A stretch of 52,339 nt of DNA, taken from the IMG/VR virus record IMGVR_UViG_3300025652_000108, positions 1 to 52,339 of that record. The stretch is one strand, 5' to 3'. The notes under the pieces are model-generated. The model was not told the DNA's origin, did no database searches, and was given only the letters and a program-made list of their open reading frames with translations. The translations under genes and the position numbers were made by a program. Every line of letters starts with the position of its first letter. Positions within the stretch are counted from its first letter, which is position 1. This document shows, in pieces, positions 15,526-22,331 of this stretch. Origin of the DNA: a virus.

Positions 15526-15914
15526 GGTAGCTCTTGAGTCATCACGCGCATACAGTCGATCAGCAACGCGCCAGCTTCATCCGGTGGTACCTGCTTCTTG
15601 CTCACGTAGTCCACCGACTGGTCAAACGCCTCGAGCCACTGACGTAAAACGTCAACACGTTCCTCGTTGACGACGAAACCAAAGCAGCCTTCGGTCTGAA
15701 TTGAAGTAAGGAACGCGATCTGGTTCGCGGTGGGTTTGTTCTTGTTGGCCTTGGTCTCCACACCCAGAAACACACCGGCCTTTACGGCGCAGAAATCAGA
15801 CACGCCGGACTTCCCGTAGCCGTTGGCAGCGGGCATCCACCAGAACCAATTGTGTTTGTTGAGTAGGTTCTTCACCTGACGCTTGACGTCTTTCTCTGTC
15901 GTAAACTTCGCCAT
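15522..15914 (-). CDS. VRR-NUC domain nuclease
   Basis: This 130-residue protein is essentially one VRR-NUC domain of the PD-(D/E)xK superfamily. It carries a basic N-terminal helix (KDVKRQVKNLLNKHNWFWW), the motif GKSGVSDFCAV with the metal-binding Asp, GVFLGVETKANKNKP with the Glu-x-Lys catalytic pair, and TANQIAFL. The single-domain form is common in phages, where it is expected to cut branched DNA such as Holliday junctions or flaps. It sits directly beside a Cas4/RecB-like nuclease, with a 1-base overlap of the start and the upstream stop, and upstream of the SNF2 helicase. Confidence 0.85.
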   Translation of the reverse strand: MAKFTTEKDVKRQVKNLLNKHNWFWWMPAANGYGKSGVSDFCAVKAGVFLGVETKANKNKPTANQIAFLTSIQTEGCFGFVVNEERVDVLRQWLEAFDQSVDYVSKKQVPPDEAGALLIDCMRVMTQELP

Positions 15915-16582
15915 TATTTCTTCCTCTTCGGCTTCCAGAATTCACAGCTGGTCACAGGGCACCAACCATTGCACAGCCCACTGGGGCGGGGCTGCCAGAT
16001 GTCCTGCTTAAACGCTTGGACGTACTGTTTTAGATCAGGTGCGAACTTACCCCACATGCGAGGTATCTGACTTCTGTCGTAAGTCTCCTCGGTCGTAGAC
16101 TTTGTTTTTGTCCAGTAGAATTGTGCCGTGACGTAATTTACCTGTGGGAACTCGATGAACGTGTGCAGTGCAAACAGCTGGAGCTGCTCGAACTTGCTGT
16201 GGGGCTTACCTGTCTTGTAGTCCACCAGCAGTGCGGAGTCGTCGTGCACCAGTGAGAAGTCGATGATCCCGCGCATCCAGACGGTCTTGTCAAAAAAGCT
16301 GCACGGCTGTCGCTGGGTGTTCAAGGCGATCCGACGCTCCGTGTACTTCTCGCCCTCGTAGTCGTCGAGCTCACGCATGAGTGGTTCGTGTTCCTCGAGA
16401 TAGTCCGGTAGCGGCGTGCCGTCCTTCTGCCGGAGCTCAAAGCATTTGTGAACTTTGTTGCCCCAGATCATGGCGTCTGATGGTTGCTCCTGCACCGTCT
16501 TGGCCACGCGCTTGGCGTGGAATGCCTTCGGGCAGTTCTTGAAGTCGTCGAGGGAGCTGTAGCTCCAAGCCATGGGTTTCAT
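15914..16582 (-). CDS. PD-(D/E)xK exonuclease, Cas4/RecB-like
   Basis: This 222-residue protein begins with the RecB-family signature WSYSSLDDFKNCPKAFHAKRV, then GNKVHKCFE (motif with the conserved His), WMRGIIDFSLV (metal-binding Asp), LLVDYKTGK (Asp-x-Lys) and EQLQLFALHTF (Gln/Tyr-type motif IV). One Cys near residue 17 and three near the C-terminus (CNGWCPVTSC) match the four-Cys arrangement of Cas4-like iron-sulfur nucleases. There is no CRISPR array or other cas gene in the window, so this is a phage recombination or DNA-end-processing exonuclease rather than an adaptation enzyme. Confidence 0.8.
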   Translation of the reverse strand: MKPMAWSYSSLDDFKNCPKAFHAKRVAKTVQEQPSDAMIWGNKVHKCFELRQKDGTPLPDYLEEHEPLMRELDDYEGEKYTERRIALNTQRQPCSFFDKTVWMRGIIDFSLVHDDSALLVDYKTGKPHSKFEQLQLFALHTFIEFPQVNYVTAQFYWTKTKSTTEETYDRSQIPRMWGKFAPDLKQYVQAFKQDIWQPRPSGLCNGWCPVTSCEFWKPKRKK

Positions 16583-16594
16583 GGTGTGTCCTTA

Positions 16595-17200
16595 TTATTT
16601 CACGAACGCGCCGATGCGCCCGTGGATGTCGGGATGGTGCCGGTAGGTGTAGCCGCGCGGAGGTGTGGTATCCTCACCTACCCACACGGGGATGAAGTGC
16701 TTGATGTCGTCATTGAAGTCAGGGTTCTCACGCAGGTGCACCTCAATGAGCTTATCGCCGATGAACTCGCAGTTCATTTTTGGGTGACGCGTCACGAAAT
16801 CCCAAAGGAACGACGGGAGCTTTATCTGGTGGTCCATTACGCGCCACTCGCGCCAGCGAGTGAAGGTATCTGGGTCCTTGATCCCTTCGGTGCAGCGCAC
16901 CTGTTGCCCGATATAGTAGTCCACGCTGTAGTGGGTGCCCTCGAAGAACTCACACCAGAAGTGCCCCACTGGTAGATCGTCGGTGCTTTTGTCCAGTGTC
17001 GCCTTGTGTGCCCCGAGGCCAAGGCCCAGCGCGTTCACGCAGGGCCTCACGATATAATCACCGGCCGTCGGTACATCCATCCCTACCGGCCCGCACGTGT
17101 AACGCATGTACCGGCTAAGAATGAGCTTATCCATAACCCACAGGTCTCCGGGCGACGCGGTCTGCCACACGCGCTCCTCCGCGCAACTGACGAGGCTCAC
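16595..17200 (-). CDS. Conserved phage protein, possibly ATP-grasp-like
   Basis: This 201-residue protein starts at GTG 17200, where AGAGG lies seven bases upstream; the in-frame TTG at 17206 has no room for a ribosome binding site. Notable segments are DLWVMDKLILSRYM, GPVGMDVPTAGDYIVRP, CVNALGLGLGAHK, FWCEFFEGTHYSVDYYIG and a C-terminal PRGYTYRHHPDIHGRIGAF. The order of a basic strand, a Gly-rich loop and an E-(F)-x-E-G-x-x-x-S-V-D strand is reminiscent of ATP-grasp enzymes, but I cannot confirm it by eye. It lies between a DnaQ-like exonuclease and the Cas4-like nuclease. Function is unknown. Confidence 0.5.
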   Translation of the reverse strand: MSLVSCAEERVWQTASPGDLWVMDKLILSRYMRYTCGPVGMDVPTAGDYIVRPCVNALGLGLGAHKATLDKSTDDLPVGHFWCEFFEGTHYSVDYYIGQQVRCTEGIKDPDTFTRWREWRVMDHQIKLPSFLWDFVTRHPKMNCEFIGDKLIEVHLRENPDFNDDIKHFIPVWVGEDTTPPRGYTYRHHPDIHGRIGAFVK

Positions 17201-17202
17201 GT

Positions 17203-17742
17203 TCAAACCTCTAAGTTGAGATGTGCGAGTATCTTCTGGAGGTGCATCGCCTGACTGATCGCATCATCCACCGCAGCGTGGTAAGTACCAACGCGTTCCA
17301 ACTTAATACTAGGGGCGAGGCTCTTGACGGTGCGGTAGCAGCGATCGTGCCAGAACGCCCACGGTGTTTCCATGTTGGCCTTCTCAAAATAGGCTTTCAG
17401 CAACTCGTTGTCGAACGCGGCGCTATTTCCCCACACAGGCAACGAGTCAAAGCCGAACCAAGTGCGGAAGTGGTCGAGCGCCGTCCCGACGTCTAACCAG
17501 TTGTCTTTGTTTTTTAACAGCTGTGCACGGGCCTCGGCTCGCTCTGGGTGGAGCCACCATCCGATGGTACTCGCGCTCATCTCGAACCCTGCTTTTTCTG
17601 AGTTCACGGGGTCGATAAAGATTTCGATCGAGTCCTCGATACCGGTCTTCGCGGGGTCGAATTTGACCGCACCGATGGACAAAATAATCGAGCCTTTGTC
17701 AGTCCCAAGGGTCTCTAGATCGAGCATTATGTGTGTGGGCAT
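17203..17742 (-). CDS. DnaQ-like 3'-5' exonuclease (DEDDh)
   Basis: This 179-residue protein carries the exonuclease motifs MLDLETLG (Exo I, Asp8 and Glu10), WGNSAAFDNELLK (Exo II with Asp), and YHAAVDDAISQA (Exo III, the His/Asp pair of the DEDDh subgroup). It resembles the RNase T / phage exodeoxyribonuclease VIII-type single-domain enzymes. The start at 17742 follows TAGGAGGAACAA, one of the best ribosome binding sites in the operon. Since the polymerase at 18.2 kb already has its own proofreading domain, this enzyme probably degrades host or recombination intermediates. Confidence 0.85.
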   Translation of the reverse strand: MPTHIMLDLETLGTDKGSIILSIGAVKFDPAKTGIEDSIEIFIDPVNSEKAGFEMSASTIGWWLHPERAEARAQLLKNKDNWLDVGTALDHFRTWFGFDSLPVWGNSAAFDNELLKAYFEKANMETPWAFWHDRCYRTVKSLAPSIKLERVGTYHAAVDDAISQAMHLQKILAHLNLEV

Positions 17743-17751
17743 TTGTTCCTC

Positions 17752-18027
17752 CTATACCATACTACCGTCAGGTTTGCGTTTATAGCTGCGGTTCTTCGAC
17801 GGCGAAGTCGCCTCAGCATTTTTGGTGGTGTTGCTGCCACCCTTTGACAGGGGCTTCTTGTGGTTCACATCTTGTCCGGGTTTTACCATGCCCATCTTGA
17901 GCATCTCGCGCCGCAACCGCATCCGCTTGGCACCTCCGGAATTGCTACCTGTACCTTGCTCACCCCGATCTTTAGACGTGGCGTACTCCTGCGCGTAGTC
18001 GCGCTCATAGTTCTTGCTACTTGGCAT
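17752..18027 (-). CDS. Small HNH-like protein
   Basis: This 91-residue basic protein starts at ATG 18027 (AAGGAGACTCAGG upstream) and overlaps the previous gene by 11 bases. The N-terminal half is hydrophilic (NYERDYAQEYATSKDRGEQG), followed by a basic helix RMRLRREMLKMG and then VNHKKPLSKGGSNTTKNAEA and NRSYKRKPDG. The H-x-x-PLSKGG-(S/T)N-x(5)-N pattern is the second half of many HNH endonucleases and of small phage proteins that keep only this part. The first HNH Cys/His elements are not obvious, so catalytic activity is uncertain. Confidence 0.55.
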   Translation of the reverse strand: MPSSKNYERDYAQEYATSKDRGEQGTGSNSGGAKRMRLRREMLKMGMVKPGQDVNHKKPLSKGGSNTTKNAEATSPSKNRSYKRKPDGSMV

Positions 18028-18199
18028 CCTGAGTCTCCTTGCGTAACACGTAGCCCATGCGCTTAAATGTATCCGCGTCAAATTTCTCGCTGAACTCAGC
18101 ATTGGGCCCTTGAAGCCTAATCATACCAGTTTTCTTGTCGTACCGCACCACCTCGTAGGAACGGCCAGTCCGTTTGTTATGCAGTATCAGCTTATCCAA
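18017..18199 (-). CDS. Small hypothetical protein (TTG start)
   Basis: This 60-residue, basic protein starts at TTG 18199, inside the last codons of the polymerase gene (8-base overlap), with AGAGGA about nine bases upstream. It reads as a compact beta-rich unit (LILHNKRTGRSYEVVRYDKKTGMIRLQG) followed by a helix (DADTFKRMGYVLRK). A short SH3/KOW-like barrel is conceivable but not demonstrable by eye. It is followed by the HNH-like gene with an 11-base overlap, so it is translated as part of the replication operon. Confidence 0.5.
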   Translation of the reverse strand: MDKLILHNKRTGRSYEVVRYDKKTGMIRLQGPNAEFSEKFDADTFKRMGYVLRKETQDAK

Positions 18200-20093
18200 A
18201 GTCGTATTCCTCTAAGTCGCCCCAGTTTGATCCGTGCTTGCAGTCCCACGGGAGCGGGATAGGCGGGGTAAACCCCCACACCTTTTTGTACGGCATGTTG
18301 TCGAGCAGGGCTCTGATCTCGTGGGCGGCCTTCTCTACCTTGTCCGTGGGTATGAACATGTAGATGCCGTCGTGCAGGTCCCAACCGAACCGGCCACCGA
18401 CGCTCGGTAGATAATCCCGCAGCAATGACATGGCCAAATACTTCTGGTCAGCCCCCGTACCTTGAATGCGGTAGTTGATCGCGGTCGAGCCCATCGACCA
18501 ACCGTAGTCACCATCCCACTCGCCCACTACTTTGACTCGCCGACCAGCAAATGTCTCGACGTACCCGCTCTGGCGCGTCATGGAGATTTGACGACCCCAA
18601 TACTGACCCACCTGCGGGTAACTCGCACGGTATGTGGCGTGAATATGCACCGCGTCAGGCAGGCTCATGTCCATCCCGTACTGTACTCGAGAAACGACGC
18701 GTAATTTTTTAGCCGATGTGCGGTACTGGAGGCTCAGGTTCGCCACTTTGCCTAGCTGGCGCTTGTTCTTTGCGTCCTTGTCACCTGCGCGCACTGCGGC
18801 CACAACCTCGCGATAATCTTTGGATGCGATCCGCGCCCCCATGAAGCCATGGGGGTCCTCGCCCGGCTGGCATAGGCTGAGCATCGTCTCGTCGTTAGAT
18901 GCGATGGCCATCCAGCGAAACTCTTGCCCCGCGGCGTCGAACTCCATCAGTGTGTACCCCTCTGGGGCACGGATAACCGACCGGAACTCAGCAGCCCGCT
19001 TCATCTGGTGCAGCGCAAACCCTGTCTGGCGGGCATCCTTGTTCCGCCCTTGCTTGGACGCATAGGTCAGACGGCCACTGTAGGTACCGAACACGATGGC
19101 GCTCGGGTGCGTGTTCCCGTCGCCATTGTACTCAGCCGATATAAGTGGGGCGGAGGCGAACTTCGTTTTGTTGTTGAGTGCCTCGCGGTACGACCGCAGC
19201 TTAGCCACACGGTTGTCGATGAACGACAGCTCGTGCAGCACCTCTTTGTCAGTGGATCGCGACCGATTACCGGTTTTCTTTGACACGTTTTCTTTTTGTA
19301 CTGGTAGGCCCCACTCGTCGAAGATCAGCTTGGACAGCTGGATCGGTGAGCGGATTACCTTCTCGGTGACCCCGTGAGGCTCCAGCTCCTCCAGCAAGGC
19401 GTCAGCGGCCATGTCTAGATTTTCGGCCAGCTGTGTCGTATGCCCCACGTCCACAGGCATACCGTCGAGGTTTGCTTTCGCGATCATGGGTAGGCAGCGC
19501 GCCTCGATCAGGGCTGCATTCAGCTGACGTGGGTCGTTCCGCTCCAAGCGCTCATAGAGCGCCTTGGTGATTGCGGCGGTGAACAGAACATCACGCTCGT
19601 TGTACTTATGTAGCCGTGCGAGGTCGTCGGGGTCCGTGCTGTGGAAGTCCACACCTTCCTCGTATCCCGCGTACTTGGGCAGGAATACGGCGACAGCATT
19701 CTTGAGGCTGTACGATCTCTTCTTGAACCGGTCAGTGATGTGGTACTCTGGCTCAATGTCAAGATGGCGCCACAAGAGCAGCCCGTCTAACCACGAACAC
19801 TGCATCACCAAGTCCTCCAGCCCGTAAGCGATCAGCCACGAGATGTCGAACGCCGTGTTCCAGCCAATGATGGTGCGCTTCTCAGCAATGGCAAACTCGA
19901 GCATCTCACGCATCGTGTCGACCGTAGGGCTCAAGCCGCCGTGCAGGCGTGTCTTACCATCTACAGACGCAGACCAGACAAAACTGGTGGCCCACGCCGA
20001 ACCTTGTGCCAGCCGCCATGGTTGCAACGCGTACTCAGGTAGCTCACCTGATGTTTCAAAGTCGAACGCAAGGTATTCGTTATCATTCCACAT
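18192..20093 (-). CDS. DNA polymerase, family A, with 3'-5' exonuclease
   Basis: This 633-residue polymerase starts at ATG 20093, with GGAGG upstream. The exonuclease motifs are LAFDFETSG (Asp11, Glu13), GWNTAFDISWL, and YNERDVLFTAAI. The polymerase motifs are A: EFDAAGQEFR (386-393), B: RxxxKVANLSLQYR (445-458) and C: LHDG (574-576). Motif B aligns exactly with E. coli R754-x3-K758-x3-F762-x3-Y766-G767, and the residue at the 762 position is Leu453. Motif C has Gly576 where nearly all family A enzymes have Glu (HDE). There is no 5'-nuclease domain. It is the presumed replicative polymerase. Confidence 0.9.
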   Translation of the reverse strand: MWNDNEYLAFDFETSGELPEYALQPWRLAQGSAWATSFVWSASVDGKTRLHGGLSPTVDTMREMLEFAIAEKRTIIGWNTAFDISWLIAYGLEDLVMQCSWLDGLLLWRHLDIEPEYHITDRFKKRSYSLKNAVAVFLPKYAGYEEGVDFHSTDPDDLARLHKYNERDVLFTAAITKALYERLERNDPRQLNAALIEARCLPMIAKANLDGMPVDVGHTTQLAENLDMAADALLEELEPHGVTEKVIRSPIQLSKLIFDEWGLPVQKENVSKKTGNRSRSTDKEVLHELSFIDNRVAKLRSYREALNNKTKFASAPLISAEYNGDGNTHPSAIVFGTYSGRLTYASKQGRNKDARQTGFALHQMKRAAEFRSVIRAPEGYTLMEFDAAGQEFRWMAIASNDETMLSLCQPGEDPHGFMGARIASKDYREVVAAVRAGDKDAKNKRQLGKVANLSLQYRTSAKKLRVVSRVQYGMDMSLPDAVHIHATYRASYPQVGQYWGRQISMTRQSGYVETFAGRRVKVVGEWDGDYGWSMGSTAINYRIQGTGADQKYLAMSLLRDYLPSVGGRFGWDLHDGIYMFIPTDKVEKAAHEIRALLDNMPYKKVWGFTPPIPLPWDCKHGSNWGDLEEYDFG

Positions 20094-20155
20094 GGGTGAA
20101 AACCTCCGGTCAGCGCCGAGACGCTGTTATTTCGTGTTATAATTTTTTGGTGGTG

Positions 20156-20311
20156 CTAGTCGGCTTTGCCTTTGGCCTTGGTCAGCTTCTTCTTAGACTT
20201 AGGCCAGCCGAGGCGCATCTGGGCATACGCGCTGTCAGAGACAGTGCTCTTGGATTTCGGGCGACTCTTACCCTCTGCCTTACGCTTGTTGATGTTCCGA
20301 ACCAACGACAT
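20156..20311 (-). CDS. Small Lys-rich protein upstream of the polymerase
   Basis: A 51-residue reading frame runs from ATG 20311 to a TAG at 20156-20158, three bases after the stop of the gene before it. The protein is very basic (MSLVRNINKRKAEGKSRPKS..., ending KSKKKLTKAKGKAD). A central YAQMRLGWPKS contains the only aromatic residues. Close packing with its neighbours, a sensible start (GTAAGAA just upstream) and the composition support a real gene. It is probably a small nucleic-acid-binding protein; I know of no defined family. Confidence 0.6.
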   Translation of the reverse strand: MSLVRNINKRKAEGKSRPKSKSTVSDSAYAQMRLGWPKSKKKLTKAKGKAD

Positions 20312-20314
20312 TTC

Positions 20315-20608
20315 TTACGCCTCCCGCCAAACACCTACGCCGAGAGTCGCGCCCTCGTCATCTTCCGTGCAAAGTTGCCACTCACCGTCCGCGTCCCGCG
20401 CCATATGCACTAGACGTGTGGCGAACTTACGCTCGAGCTTACGGCCAACTGCGGATGCGTGCGTGGTCATGTTGTTCTTGTCACGGCCGGGGATGAAGAA
20501 CATCTCACCGATGTCCATGGACTCGAACGGGTACTTCCTCCGACGGCCACGGTGCTTGCGGTTCGCCGCCGCTGACGGCAGCGGTACGTTTTTTATAACA
20601 GTATGCAT
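20315..20608 (-). CDS. Conserved phage protein with KYPF...FFIPG motif
   Basis: This 97-residue protein begins MHTVIKNVPLPSAAANRK and contains RRRKYPFESMDIGEMFFIPG and a basic helix SAVGRKLERKFATRL, ending in strands with VGVWREA. I recognise this combination (a short VPLP element, KYPF..M..G..FF(V/I)P and a terminal VWR) from small proteins of many phages and phage-derived regions, possibly the DUF7303 family. Function is not established; an RHH/Arc-like or IDEAL-type DNA-binding role has been suggested by fold resemblance only. TGGAGAAACAC precedes the ATG. Confidence 0.65.
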   Translation of the reverse strand: MHTVIKNVPLPSAAANRKHRGRRRKYPFESMDIGEMFFIPGRDKNNMTTHASAVGRKLERKFATRLVHMARDADGEWQLCTEDDEGATLGVGVWREA

Positions 20609-20621
20609 GTGTTTCTCCAGT

Positions 20622-20640
20622 GTTATGTAGGCAACATAAC
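20622..20640. other. Short inverted repeat before the 20608 gene
   Basis: GTTATGT (20622-20628) and ACATAAC (20634-20640) form a 7-bp dyad in the 34-base gap between the dCMP deaminase stop and the next start. It may be a small operator or mRNA hairpin. Confidence 0.35.
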
Positions 20641-20642
20641 CT

Positions 20643-21119
20643 CTAATATCTAAGGTGTAAAGTCTGCTGTCCGTTAACCTCGACCAAGTTTACGTCTGCC
20701 TCCCGTAGCTGGGCCAGTGCGAAAGCGTAGTCGGCCGCCCAGCGTGACAAGAATTCCTTGGTCGGCTTCGGCCAAACCACGTGCTTGATGCCTGCTTGTA
20801 TTACCTGTGCCGCGCACTGAGAGCAGCACGCATGGGTCACCACCAATGTGCACCCGCCCAGTGGGGTGGTGGCAAATAGTATCGCGTTTTTCTCAGCGTG
20901 CAGCGTGAGCTTTAGCTTGGTGTCTCGGTCCGCCAGTCGCTCAGGGGTGTCATTGATGCCGCGCGCAAAGCCGTTGTATCCCGCCGAGACGATCCGTCTG
21001 TTCTCGTCAAAGATAACTGCGCCAACCTTTGTACTCGGGTCTTTGCTTAGTAACGCGACATGTTTTGCCATACCGATAGCCCAGTCGCGGAGGTGTTCGG
21101 TGTTCAGTGGGTTACTCAT
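20643..21119 (-). CDS. dCMP/deoxycytidylate deaminase
   Basis: This 158-residue protein starts at ATG 21119 in an ATGA overlap with the upstream stop; a longer in-frame extension encodes a Cys-rich stretch unlike the family and is rejected. It has the zinc-binding and catalytic motifs of the cytidine/dCMP deaminase superfamily: LHAEKNAI (HAE, catalytic Glu) and THACCSQCAA (the CxxC pair, with Cys-Cys-Ser-Gln-Cys in place of the common PCxxC). DPSTKVGAVIFD and GYNGFARGI are typical dCMP deaminase segments. It makes dUMP for dTTP synthesis, feeding phage DNA replication. No thymidylate synthase is seen in this window. Confidence 0.85.
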   Translation of the reverse strand: MSNPLNTEHLRDWAIGMAKHVALLSKDPSTKVGAVIFDENRRIVSAGYNGFARGINDTPERLADRDTKLKLTLHAEKNAILFATTPLGGCTLVVTHACCSQCAAQVIQAGIKHVVWPKPTKEFLSRWAADYAFALAQLREADVNLVEVNGQQTLHLRY

Positions 21120-21475
21120 AGCCCCATCTCCTCTGCATACGCATCTCGCACAAAAGTGGTTAGAAGCTCTGCCAGCGACATGTCGCGTGGCAGTTGATCC
21201 AGCAGCCACAACAATTCGTCTTCGCTCAAGCCGCTAAGAACCTTCTTGATGCTGCCACGGTCAGACTCATTTTCCTTCAAGAACAACGTCACTTGGTCGT
21301 GGCGATTCATTGTAGGCTTTGGCGGCAACAGGCCCAGTTCGCGGGCTTTGGTTATACGAGTGCCGACCCAATTTCTGTTTCTATCAAGTGCCTCCCCGAT
21401 CTGAATGTTGCTCATGCCCTGCGCTCGCAACTTTGCGACCGCCGCTGCACCTTCTGTCTTGCTCATGTACTTCAT
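21116..21475 (-). CDS. Helix-turn-helix protein
   Basis: This 119-residue protein has a clear N-terminal helix-turn-helix: AAAVAKLRAQGMSNIQIGEALDRNRNWVGTRITKAREL (about residues 9-46), like those of Trp-repressor- and sigma-region-4-like regulators. The C-terminal half is helical and acidic (IKKVLSGLSEDELLWLLDQLP, LAELLTTFVRDAYAEE), possibly for dimerisation. It is the only obvious sequence-specific DNA-binding protein in the minus-strand arm and so one candidate regulator for the phage operators. ATGA overlaps link it to the genes on both sides. Confidence 0.65.
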   Translation of the reverse strand: MKYMSKTEGAAAVAKLRAQGMSNIQIGEALDRNRNWVGTRITKARELGLLPPKPTMNRHDQVTLFLKENESDRGSIKKVLSGLSEDELLWLLDQLPRDMSLAELLTTFVRDAYAEEMGL

Positions 21476-21693
21476 TCCCCCAACCCCTCCGTTACACGCG
21501 CCACCGGGCGCATGGATGTGAAGCTATCGAGGCAATAGCCGTCGGCCTCTGCGCCATCGACTGCTGCCATCGTCAGCATGATGTCAATGTGATTGGCGCA
21601 TGTTAGCTGCGTTGTGGTGACTTCGTAGTATCCGGTGGGCATCGTGGCCCCCGATACCGTGATGATTGTCAGGACTGTTGATAGTATCGTCAT
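21472..21693 (-). CDS. Small exported protein
   Basis: This 73-residue protein has a short hydrophobic N-terminus (MTILSTVLTIITVSGATMPTG) that looks like a signal peptide or membrane anchor, followed by GYYEVTTTQLTCANHIDIML, a second Cys in DGYCLDS and a basic/acidic end. The two cysteines could form a disulfide outside the cytoplasm. The YYEVTTxQLTCANHIDIMLTMAA stretch is familiar from small genes of aquatic phages, but no function is known to me. ATGA overlap with the next gene downstream and one-base overlap upstream. Confidence 0.6.
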   Translation of the reverse strand: MTILSTVLTIITVSGATMPTGYYEVTTTQLTCANHIDIMLTMAAVDGAEADGYCLDSFTSMRPVARVTEGLGE

Positions 21694-21887
21694 TATTTGT
21701 CTCCTTGTAAAAGTTTCAGTTCAGCAGCCTCAGCAGCATCACAAGCAGCAGCGTAAGTAGCATCAGCATCAGCATAAACAGCAGCATACGCAGCAGCATA
21801 CGCAGCCTCAGCCGCACCACAAGCAGCAGCATGAGCAGCAGCATAAGCAGCGTCAGCAGCCTTTAGTTCTTCAAGTTTACTTGTCAT
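21693..21887 (-). CDS. Alanine-rich repeat protein 1
   Basis: This 64-residue protein is almost half Ala, with Tyr, Asp and Glu at regular positions (MTSKLEELKAADAAYAAAHA, then AAYAAAYAAVYADAD). The pattern of roughly five-residue AxYAA units suggests a helical or quasi-repeat structure. It shares its start (SKLEELKAA) and composition with the gene immediately upstream and is clearly a paralogue. Comparable Ala-rich proteins occur in many phage and bacterial genomes without known function. The start has AAGGATGAAATCAA upstream. Confidence 0.6.
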   Translation of the reverse strand: MTSKLEELKAADAAYAAAHAAACGAAEAAYAAAYAAVYADADATYAAACDAAEAAELKLLQGDK

Positions 21888-21893
21888 TTGATT

Positions 21894-22085
21894 TCATCCT
21901 TGTAAACGTATCAGTTCAGCCTCATACGCATCAGCAGCAGCATCATAAGCATCCCAAGCAGCACTAGCAGCATTAGCAGCAGCATCATCACGAGCTTCAA
22001 AAGCATCAGCATAAGCATAAGCCTCGTAAGCATCGTAAGCAGCCTCACGGGCAGCTTTGAGTTCTTCAAGTTTACTTGCGTTCAT
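21894..22085 (-). CDS. Alanine-rich repeat protein 2
   Basis: This 63-residue protein is a paralogue of the one just downstream: it begins MNASKLEELKAAREAAYDAY and continues with Ala/Tyr/Asp/Glu-rich short units (YEAYAYADAFEARDDAAANA) to a similar end (EAELIRLQG vs AELKLLQGDK). The shared first and last ten residues with a variable middle indicate a tandem duplication followed by expansion or contraction of the Ala-rich part. It is encoded by GCN-rich codons that appear as AGC/GCA runs on the plus strand. Function unknown. Confidence 0.6.
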   Translation of the reverse strand: MNASKLEELKAAREAAYDAYEAYAYADAFEARDDAAANAASAAWDAYDAAADAYEAELIRLQG

Positions 22086-22088
22086 CGG

Positions 22089-22331
22089 TTATTCTCCCTT
22101 TCCGTGATCCAGCAGGAACCTGATCGGTGCGTTTTTGATTTCGACTGTTTCGGCTTTGCTTGCTTCGTATAGTTCTTGCAGGCGTTGCACCTGACGCTGG
22201 GCAATCTCGGCCAATGCCTTGATCTCCTCTGCGTCCTGCCTTGCTGTGCTGTGTCGCTTAGCATCGAGCCGCATGATCTCTGCCTTGCGCTCGATACGAT
22301 TGAGTGCTGCGGTGAGCGTTGCTCCCTTCAT
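22089..22331 (-). CDS. Small coiled-coil protein
   Basis: This 80-residue, Arg/Glu/Ala-rich protein is probably one long helix (LNRIERKAEIMRLDAKRHS, then AEEIKALAEIAQRQVQRLQELYEA) ending in a short strand NAPIRFLLDHG. The stop lies three bases before the first Ala-rich gene and its ATG overlaps the stop of the diphosphohydrolase gene (ATGA). I recognise no family. Composition and reading-frame packing make it a real gene. Confidence 0.55.
   Translation of the reverse strand: MKGATLTAALNRIERKAEIMRLDAKRHSTARQDAEEIKALAEIAQRQVQRLQELYEASKAETVEIKNAPIRFLLDHGKGE

Noticed and set aside
15914-16582. CRISPR-associated Cas4
   Set aside because: There is no other cas gene or array; phage Cas4-like nucleases are common in replication clusters.
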